Of a DNA stretch of 11,376 nucleotides, positions 5,856 to 11,376 are shown one piece after another. Position numbers and translations under genes: made by a program. The stretch's first letter is position 1; the number at the start of each line of letters is the position of its first letter. The DNA lies in contig SLGQ01000095.1 of NCBI GenBank assembly GCA_007136595.1, positions 1 through 11,376 on the forward strand, in the 5' to 3' direction. Under the pieces are notes generated by a model. That model was not told where the DNA came from and searched no databases. It saw only the letters and a program-made list of their open reading frames with translations. Source of the DNA: Candidatus Sumerlaeota bacterium (GTDB taxonomy: Bacteria > UBP6 > UBA1177).

Positions 5856-8105
5856 ATGAAAGCAATTAAAAGTTGGCTTGGAAAAGACATCGATTCACTT
5901 TATGAGATCAGAAATGGAAAGTTGAATAATCTGGACAAACTGTTCATCATTTCCATAGTTGTAATATCTGCTTTACTTTATATCCCTCTGCTTGGAAACT
6001 TTTTCCTTATAGATCCATGGGAAAACCACTATTCCCATGTTGCATGGGAAACTCTTGAAAAGGGTAGTTTTGCTAAATTGTGGTACCAGAATTCAAACCG
6101 TTTCTGGTCAAAACCCCCTTTGCTTTTCTGGATGCTCATGCCTTCTTTTTCTGTATATATATCTGAATTTACAGCGAGATTGCCCATAGCTCTTTTTGCA
6201 ATTTTTACTCTTTCAGGTTTTTACATGCTTCTTTCAAGGCTTTATGCAAGAAGAATTGCAGCAATTTCAACATTCGTTCTTATGATGTCTCCCCACTTTT
6301 TTCAGCTTTCAAGACAGGTGATGGTCGATCTCCCTTTCATTGCACTGAATACCATTGCACTGCTTTGCATGGCTGTATATTTTGTCGGAGATATCGGTGA
6401 AGATGAAAAAATATGGAAAATCCCCAGACGGAATTTCTATCTTTATCTTTTTTACTTTTTTGAAGGGTGGGCTTTTCTTGCCAAAGGACTCCTTTCAGTT
6501 GCAATACCGGGTGCCGCTTTATTAATATTCATGCTTCTTACAAGAAACTTTAAATATGCTTTTGCATGGAAACACTTCAAACATCATCTGGTAGGATTTT
6601 TCATATACCTTGCCGTGATAATGCCCTGGCTCGGATACATGTGGTACAGCGAAGGATTCCAGTTCATACGGATATTTATCTGGTTTCACCACTTCAGAAG
6701 AGCTGCCGGAACTATCCACAAGCCCAACGACCTTTATACACTTTATATCCGTGTTCTCGGTTATTCAATGTTTCCCTGGAGCGCATTTCTTCCTGCCGCA
6801 ATATACCATTTCTTTGCAGGAAAAAAAGAGTGGTTCAACAATCATAAAAACACTTTTATCTTCAGCATGGCTGTCGGACCTTTTTTCTTCCTCGGATTTT
6901 CTGGAACTAAGTTTTTTCACTATATCGCTCCCATAGTTCCCGTTCTTGCCATTGTCATAGGTTACTACATAAATAAAATATGGCAGGAGGAATGGAGTGC
7001 TTCGACAAAGTTTGAAGCATTACTTGCCGCTGTACTGATCGCGGTTATCGGCAGGGACATAGGCAACCAATATGGACTTTGGCACCATATCGTCACTTTC
7101 TGGCATGGAAGGAGGTTACCTTCCATTGGAAGCTGGCTTCCAACAATGATAACAGTATTTACCGTTTTTGCATTGATCCTTTTCTGCATGATATTTTCAA
7201 AATTTTTCAGGAAAAAAGGTTTTTATGCACTTTTTGTATTGGCAGCAGGATTCATGACATATTACTTTGCCGTTGTTATGCCCCAAATATCAACAATATA
7301 CTCTCTGAAACCACTGGTTGACAGATATATTGAAGTAAGTCCCGAAAGAGCACCTATCGCCGACTACTATAAATGGCTCAGGAAATCGGTTTCTTTCGGA
7401 CTGAGAAATGAAGTTACTTTTTTGAGAACGGAAAAAGATGATGCAGTCTTGAGGTTTTTTGACAGACCGGGAGAGCAATTCGTCATATTAAGACCCGGAG
7501 ATCTCAGAAGATTCAACAGCCTTATGGGCCGTATCAATAAAAAAGCCGTTGAAATTGACAGGACAGCAAGAGACCGACTGCTTAGAGTCACCGGTCCCGG
7601 AAGAAAAAGAGATATGTCTCTTTCAAAACCATACAGACCTTCTGCCATTCCTTCAGATGTCATTTCTGTAGGGGCAATTTTTGATGAAGTTGCTGAAATT
7701 GCAGGATACAGGATTAGAAGTGAAAATGTTGAAAACAGAAACGGTGAATTCTGGACAAAAGAAGGTACCACAATAAATGTTGACATCTATTTCAGAGCTT
7801 TACAAGATGACATTGCCAGAAATTATGATGTTTTCCTTCACTGCGAAGGCAACAACAGAGACAAACGGACAAGGGGCGATGACCACATGGCTTCAGGAAC
7901 TTATCCCACCAATTTCTGGAAAAAGGGGGACATTATCAGGCATCCCATGAGAATAAGGATTCCCCGTGACACTAAAAACGATTACTATATTGCGTGGGTT
8001 GGAATATATGATTCAGATTACAGAGCAAACATATCCAATCCCGACTCTGTACCGCATGACGGTGATAACCGCCTGGAACTGATCAAACTTCATTTGGACA
8101 AATAA
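5856..8105 (+). CDS. PMT/ArnT-like membrane glycosyltransferase with C-terminal beta-sandwich
   Basis: 749 aa. A polytopic GT-C enzyme that probably moves a sugar from a polyprenyl-phosphate carrier to a lipid, glycan or protein on the outer face of the inner membrane. After a short cytoplasmic start, the first helix (about 28-50) leads to the loop with IDPWENHY (52-59), where Asp53 and Glu56 fit the acidic catalytic pair of the family. It is followed by WSKPPLLFW (84-92), FLAKGLLS (207-214), and GTKFFHYIAP (350-359), which resembles the K-x-x-x-Y-x-x-P segment of ArnT-like enzymes. About 11-12 hydrophobic helices end near residue 476. Residues 477-600 are hydrophilic. Residues 600-748 resemble the beta-sandwich found at the end of many bacterial GT-C proteins: AGYRI, VDIYFRAL, YDVFLHCEG, ASGTYPTNFWKKGD, then IPRDT and WVGIYD. 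The acceptor sugar or protein is unknown. First gene of the cassette; only one base separates it from the next gene. Confidence 0.85.
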   Translation: MKAIKSWLGKDIDSLYEIRNGKLNNLDKLFIISIVVISALLYIPLLGNFFLIDPWENHYSHVAWETLEKGSFAKLWYQNSNRFWSKPPLLFWMLMPSFSVYISEFTARLPIALFAIFTLSGFYMLLSRLYARRIAAISTFVLMMSPHFFQLSRQVMVDLPFIALNTIALLCMAVYFVGDIGEDEKIWKIPRRNFYLYLFYFFEGWAFLAKGLLSVAIPGAALLIFMLLTRNFKYAFAWKHFKHHLVGFFIYLAVIMPWLGYMWYSEGFQFIRIFIWFHHFRRAAGTIHKPNDLYTLYIRVLGYSMFPWSAFLPAAIYHFFAGKKEWFNNHKNTFIFSMAVGPFFFLGFSGTKFFHYIAPIVPVLAIVIGYYINKIWQEEWSASTKFEALLAAVLIAVIGRDIGNQYGLWHHIVTFWHGRRLPSIGSWLPTMITVFTVFALILFCMIFSKFFRKKGFYALFVLAAGFMTYYFAVVMPQISTIYSLKPLVDRYIEVSPERAPIADYYKWLRKSVSFGLRNEVTFLRTEKDDAVLRFFDRPGEQFVILRPGDLRRFNSLMGRINKKAVEIDRTARDRLLRVTGPGRKRDMSLSKPYRPSAIPSDVISVGAIFDEVAEIAGYRIRSENVENRNGEFWTKEGTTINVDIYFRALQDDIARNYDVFLHCEGNNRDKRTRGDDHMASGTYPTNFWKKGDIIRHPMRIRIPRDTKNDYYIAWVGIYDSDYRANISNPDSVPHDGDNRLELIKLHLDK

Positions 8106-8106
8106 T

Positions 8107-9294
8107 ATGGCGGAACTTCTGGCACCTGCCGGTAATCTTGAAAAACTTATATGGGCGGACATATATGGAGCAGATGCCGTTTATTTCGGAGTAACAGACT
8201 TTTCTTTGCGCTCTTTTGCCGGAAATTTTACTGTTGAAGAAGCTGATACCGGCTTGAAACATCTTCATTCAAGAGGAAAAAAAGGATTTGTCACGCTCAA
8301 CATTTATCCATACTCAAATGAATACGGCAAACTTGTTAAAACTGCAAAAGAACTGGAAGAATGTAAAGCCGATGCGTTCATAGTTGCAGACTTAGGTGTT
8401 TTCAATTCATTAAAAAAAGCAGGGATTAAAACACCTCTGCACATATCCACTCAGGCAAATACCTTGTCATGGCAGACAGTAAATGCATGGTATGAAATGG
8501 GTGCATCAAGAGTTAATCTTGCAAGAGAACTTAGCTTTGAAAAAATTATTGAAATTGCAAAAAATACCGCAGCGGAAACTGAAGTTTTCATTCATGGAGC
8601 CGTTTGTTTCAGCTATTCAGGGAGATGTGCGATAAGCGACTGGCTTACCGGAAGAAAAGCCAACCGCGGCGAATGTACTCATCCTTGCAGGTGGCAATAT
8701 CACCTTGTTGAAGAAAAAAGACCGGGTGAATATATGGATGTCAATGAAGATGAAAGAGGTCTTTACTTTTTCAACCCCAAAGAACTTGCATTATTTGAAT
8801 ACATGCCCCGGCTTGCGGAGGAAGGTGTCACATCTTTCAAAATAGAAGGAAGGATGAAATCAATTCACTACATTGCTTCCATCGTATCTCTTTACAGAAG
8901 AATATTGAGCGGAGAACAGATCAGCAAAACGGTGATATTCAAGCTTCTTAACCGAGTCAAGAACCGGGGATACAGCACAGGTTTCATGAAAGGGAACATA
9001 ACTCCGGATGATTACCAGATAGATGGTGAAGGCTCCGTTTCAGAAGCTGAGTTTCTCGGCAATATTCTCCCTGAAAAAAAAGATGGGTTTTCAGTTCTTG
9101 AAATAAGAAATAAAATATTTGGCGGTGAAACGGTCGAACTTCTCACACCTGATGGAAATACTGTTGAATATTCATTTCCCGAAATACTTTTGTTTGATGA
9201 CGGAACTGCTGATAAAGAAGCAAGCCACTCAAAGTTCATACTCCTTAAAGAAAACTTTGAACCGTATTCCATTTTAAGGAGAATAAATAATTGA
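8107..9294 (+). CDS. U32-family protein, TrhP/YegQ-like (tRNA U34 hydroxylation type)
   Basis: 395 aa. It starts at ATG 8107, one base after the stop of the glycosyltransferase, with only a weak GGA in front, so translation is probably coupled. It begins with the family signature ELLAPAGNLEKL (3-14) and GADAVYFG (21-28), then LHISTQANTLS (111-121). The U32 core is FIHGAVCFSYSGRC (161-174) followed by GRKANRGECTHPCRW (182-196). Cys167, Cys174, Cys190 and Cys194 are the conserved cysteines expected to hold an iron-sulphur cluster. FFNPKELAL (221-229) and FKIEGRMKS (244-252) are typical of the TrhP/YegQ branch. Although labelled peptidase U32, characterised members of this branch (E. coli TrhP, B. 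subtilis TrhP1/TrhP2) make 5-hydroxyuridine at the tRNA wobble position using prephenate, and relatives UbiU/UbiV hydroxylate ubiquinone precursors. The tRNA role is the best guess; the precise substrate is inferred. No paired second U32 gene lies in the window. Confidence 0.87.
   Translation: MAELLAPAGNLEKLIWADIYGADAVYFGVTDFSLRSFAGNFTVEEADTGLKHLHSRGKKGFVTLNIYPYSNEYGKLVKTAKELEECKADAFIVADLGVFNSLKKAGIKTPLHISTQANTLSWQTVNAWYEMGASRVNLARELSFEKIIEIAKNTAAETEVFIHGAVCFSYSGRCAISDWLTGRKANRGECTHPCRWQYHLVEEKRPGEYMDVNEDERGLYFFNPKELALFEYMPRLAEEGVTSFKIEGRMKSIHYIASIVSLYRRILSGEQISKTVIFKLLNRVKNRGYSTGFMKGNITPDDYQIDGEGSVSEAEFLGNILPEKKDGFSVLEIRNKIFGGETVELLTPDGNTVEYSFPEILLFDDGTADKEASHSKFILLKENFEPYSILRRINN
9276..9281 (+). 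promoter_or_regulatory. Ribosome binding site for a TTG start
   Basis: AAGGAG, nine bases before TTG 9291. It lies inside the last codons of the U32 gene. No ATG or GTG is available in the right frame near it, which supports TTG as the true start of the DUF4911 gene. Confidence 0.7.
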
Positions 9295-9506
9295 GCTGGC
9301 ATAGACTTGTAAAAATTCCGGCTAAAAAAAATATTTTTTTCCACTATACAATTGAAGCTTATGAAAATCTCGGGATTATTTCAACTCTTCGAAAAGATGG
9401 TAAATATTTAATCCTTGAGTGTTCAACTCCTTTAAGCGGAGCAGTTTATTTTGATAAAGTTATCAGTGGATTAATTAAAGAAATGGACAGCGAAGAAAAT
9501 GAATAA
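9291..9506 (+). CDS. DUF4911-type small protein (TTG start)
   Basis: 71 aa. The start TTG overlaps the TGA of the U32 gene by four bases (TTGA, 9291-9294) and has a full AAGGAG upstream, so the two are translationally coupled. The sequence resembles DUF4911 proteins: a basic start (HRLVKIPAKK), a strand with FFHYTIEAYENLGIISTL (residues 16-33), a second strand YLILECS, and a C-terminal helix ending in acidic residues. This alternation looks like a compact alpha/beta fold of one domain. It has no cysteine pairs beyond a single Cys, no catalytic motif and no signal peptide, so it is cytoplasmic. Function is unknown. Its tight link to the U32 gene suggests an accessory or regulatory role for that enzyme, but that is inference. 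Its end overlaps the next gene by eight bases. Confidence 0.75.
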   Translation: MSWHRLVKIPAKKNIFFHYTIEAYENLGIISTLRKDGKYLILECSTPLSGAVYFDKVISGLIKEMDSEENE

Positions 9507-10068
9507 GAAAGTTTTTATACTTCTTTTTATAGTCTCTGTTTCCTCTCCCCTTTTTGCTCTGATCGAGGGAAGGATCGCAGACAACAAAATACCGTCAATA
9601 ACATCTGAAGTATCTCTTGAAAAATCTGAGTTTTTATACAATGCTCCGGTTTATCCCTATTTAAACCTGAACTTCGGAATGATGATAAACAGATGGTCAC
9701 AGCCGGGACTTTCTTTCGGGATCGATTTTCAATGGCTTGATGCTGAAAAATGGGCAGGAACCGTAAGAGCTAACGGAATTTTACTGACAGACCGTAAAAT
9801 GTCTGATATTTTCATAGGGGGCTATGTCAATGCCTCCATAACAGCAGGAGAAAAAATATCAGGATTTAAAGGAGTTGTCCACTCAATAATAACTGCATCC
9901 CCCGGAGACGACCCTTTGATAGGTCTTGAACTTCAACTTGGAGCCTATGTTTCTCCCCATGAATCAATGAATATATTCCTTGCTCCCGCTGCGGGAAGAA
10001 ATTTCATAAAAATTGAAAAATGGTATTTCAACCTTGTTCTTGCATTAGAGGTATTCCTTTGGAAATGA
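9499..10068 (+). CDS. Small exported protein, probable outer-membrane beta-barrel
   Basis: 189 aa from ATG 9499, which overlaps the DUF4911 gene by eight bases; the Shine-Dalgarno sequence is poor, as expected for a coupled gene. Residues 1-20 are a clear Sec signal peptide ending PLFA before Leu21. After a linker, the mature part alternates hydrophobic and polar residues in about eight segments (around 53-64, 71-80, 86-96, 103-115, 124-133, 140-151, 157-163 and 176-188) separated by Gly-, Asp- or Pro-containing turns, and ends with a strand rich in aromatic and aliphatic residues (NLVLALEVFLWK). Eight strands would suit a small OmpA- or OmpX-like barrel. I do not recognise the family and cannot assign a function. 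It is unusual to find an envelope protein wedged between two enzymes that look cytoplasmic. Confidence 0.65.
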   Translation: MNKKVFILLFIVSVSSPLFALIEGRIADNKIPSITSEVSLEKSEFLYNAPVYPYLNLNFGMMINRWSQPGLSFGIDFQWLDAEKWAGTVRANGILLTDRKMSDIFIGGYVNASITAGEKISGFKGVVHSIITASPGDDPLIGLELQLGAYVSPHESMNIFLAPAAGRNFIKIEKWYFNLVLALEVFLWK

Positions 10069-11376
10069 CAACATCATTACTTAGAAAGATAGAAAAACCG
10101 GGCAGATACTTTGCCCCTTTTATCGATCCGGTCAAAAAAAAAACTGACGATCTCTTCCCCAAAGTTCTCATAGTATTTCCCGATCTTTTTGAAGTTGCTC
10201 AAAGTCACACAGGGATAAAAATATTATATTCGATCTTTACTAAAAACGGGTTTTTATCCGATTTCGGATTTGCAGTAAAAAACGATATGGAACCTTTCAT
10301 GAAAGATAGCGGCAAAATGGCTTCTTTCATGCACGACATCAATTTCAGAGATTTCGATGTTATCTGTGTATCTTTCCAATATCAGCTTCAGTATCCCGCT
10401 TTTTTAAAGATGCTTACTCTTGCTCAAATCCCGATTGAGAGAGAAGAAAGGAAAAGTGGAAACTATCCACTTATAATTGCGGGCGGTCCGGTTATGTGTA
10501 ACCCAGAGCCTATCGCTCAATTCATAGACGGGGCTTTCATCGGTGAATTTGAGGCATCGGCAGATAAGCTCACCGCCGTTTTGAAAAATAAGAAAATCTC
10601 TGATGAAACTCTTGTTGCACTTTCCAATGTTCCGGGAATGTATGTTCCTTCAATTCATGACAGCTCAAAATCAAAGATCAATGAAAAAGGAGATATAGAA
10701 CAATTCAGTGCATCTAAAGTTCTTGTTTCTGATATGAATGAAATGGTGGAAGCATCTTTTGATACACCTGTTTTTGCACTGAGAACCGTTCACGACCGTT
10801 TTTCAATTGAAATAATGCGTGGTTGCACAAGAGGGTGCAGATTTTGCATGGCAGGCTCATTTTATCGTCCCCACAGAGAAAGAAGTGCCTCTTCAATAAG
10901 CTCGATCCTTGATAAAGTTGCAGGCTGTTCAGGGTATGACGAAGCAGGATTTCTCTCTCTTTCATCAGCAGATCACAGTGAAATAACTGAACTTCTTGTA
11001 AATTCTTTCGGAAAGCACGGAAGAGAACTTGCAATATCGATGCCAAGCCTGAGAACAGAAAGCTTAACTCCTGAAGTGATAAAGGCAATAAGCAAAGGGA
11101 GAAAAGGAGGTTTTACTTTTGCACCTGAATCAGGAAGCGAAAGGATAAGAAAGGTTATAAACAAAGGTTTTTCCGATGAAGAGATAATGGAAGCTGTAAA
11201 GCAGGTATTTAACAACAGATGGCAGCATATAAAACTTTATTTTATGATAGGTCTCCCTCTTGAAGAAGATGAAGATATTGAAAAAACTATCACTCTTGTC
11301 AAAAACATAGCCTATCTTGTCAGAAAATATGGTAAAAAAGCATCCGTAACGGCAAGTTTTTCAACATTCGTACCTC
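10065..11376 (+). CDS. Radical SAM protein with B12-binding-like N-terminus (TIGR03960 type), 3' end missing
   Basis: 437 codons are present; the gene continues beyond the window. ATG 10065 overlaps the previous stop by four bases (ATGA). The N-terminal part (about 1-230) resembles a cobalamin-binding fold: KVLIVFPDLFEV (33-44), DVICVSFQYQLQYP (98-111) and IIAGGPVMCNPEPIAQFIDG (137-156), but lacks an obvious DxHxxG cobalamin motif. The radical SAM domain begins with EIMRGCTRGCRFCMAG (249-264); Cys254, Cys258 and Cys261 form the CxxxCxxC site for the 4Fe-4S cluster that cleaves S-adenosylmethionine. YRPHRERS (267-274), FTFAPESGSERIRKVINKG (350-368) and KLYFMIGLP (390-398) fit the TIGR03960 group. 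In many former Deltaproteobacteria this protein is fused or adjacent to a DUF2344/TIGR03936 domain and RNase G, which would lie just outside here. The reaction is unknown; methylthiolation or another RNA modification is only a guess. Confidence 0.87.
   Translation, partial: MTTSLLRKIEKPGRYFAPFIDPVKKKTDDLFPKVLIVFPDLFEVAQSHTGIKILYSIFTKNGFLSDFGFAVKNDMEPFMKDSGKMASFMHDINFRDFDVICVSFQYQLQYPAFLKMLTLAQIPIEREERKSGNYPLIIAGGPVMCNPEPIAQFIDGAFIGEFEASADKLTAVLKNKKISDETLVALSNVPGMYVPSIHDSSKSKINEKGDIEQFSASKVLVSDMNEMVEASFDTPVFALRTVHDRFSIEIMRGCTRGCRFCMAGSFYRPHRERSASSISSILDKVAGCSGYDEAGFLSLSSADHSEITELLVNSFGKHGRELAISMPSLRTESLTPEVIKAISKGRKGGFTFAPESGSERIRKVINKGFSDEEIMEAVKQVFNNRWQHIKLYFMIGLPLEEDEDIEKTITLVKNIAYLVRKYGKKASVTASFSTFVP

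Noticed and set aside
8107..9294. Assignment of the U32 protein as a secreted collagenase/peptidase
   Set aside because: No signal peptide or protease motif is present; the conserved cysteines and KIEGRMKS segment fit the RNA-hydroxylation branch.
1..11376. CRISPR arrays, tRNA or rRNA genes, insertion sequences, toxin-antitoxin pairs, phage or defence genes
   Set aside because: No regularly spaced direct repeats, cloverleaf-like sequences, transposase motifs or paired small toxin genes were found on either strand.

Overview
The window is an AT-rich, densely coded stretch of a bacterial chromosome with no RNA gene, CRISPR array, transposase or phage gene visible. Signal peptides, one lipoprotein signal and a probable small outer-membrane barrel point to a Gram-negative, double-membrane cell. 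Tandem six-cysteine repeats of the CGNGxxEEGExCDG type and a membrane glycosyltransferase with a DPWE/KPP signature are common in Myxococcota and other former Deltaproteobacteria, so I suspect a low-GC member of, or relative of, those lineages. This is an inference from family resemblance only; no phylogenetic marker gene is present.

Left part (1-5593), mostly minus strand. The window opens with the first 55 codons of an exported redoxin/thioredoxin-like protein (minus). Next comes a lipoprotein with four cysteine-rich repeats and a C-terminal domain I do not recognise (minus). A divergent spacer with a promoter-like sequence on each strand separates it from an orphan membrane histidine kinase (plus). 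The kinase gene runs 17 bp tail-to-tail into a gene for an exported protein made almost entirely of ankyrin repeats (minus). Behind that lies a short YtcJ-like amidohydrolase (minus). These genes look like separate transcription units; good sigma70-type boxes can be placed before most of them.

Right part (5594-11376), all plus strand. After a 262-bp divergent spacer comes a five-gene cassette: a PMT/ArnT-like glycosyltransferase with a C-terminal beta-sandwich, a U32-family protein of the tRNA-hydroxylation (TrhP/YegQ) type, a small DUF4911 protein, a small exported beta-barrel-like protein, and a TIGR03960-type radical SAM protein that runs off the window. Spacings of +1, -4, -8 and -4 bp make a single translationally coupled operon very likely. 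It mixes RNA-modification-type enzymes with envelope proteins, and no single pathway can be read from it.

Three start codons need attention. The amidohydrolase and the glycosyltransferase can be extended upstream to TTG codons, but each has an internal ATG with a proper Shine-Dalgarno sequence, which I use here. The DUF4911 gene really does appear to start at TTG. No convincing rho-independent terminator is visible anywhere. I see no clearly novel defence or mobile system; the most interesting items are the coupled cassette, the minimal amidohydrolase, the exported ankyrin protein and the cysteine-repeat lipoprotein.
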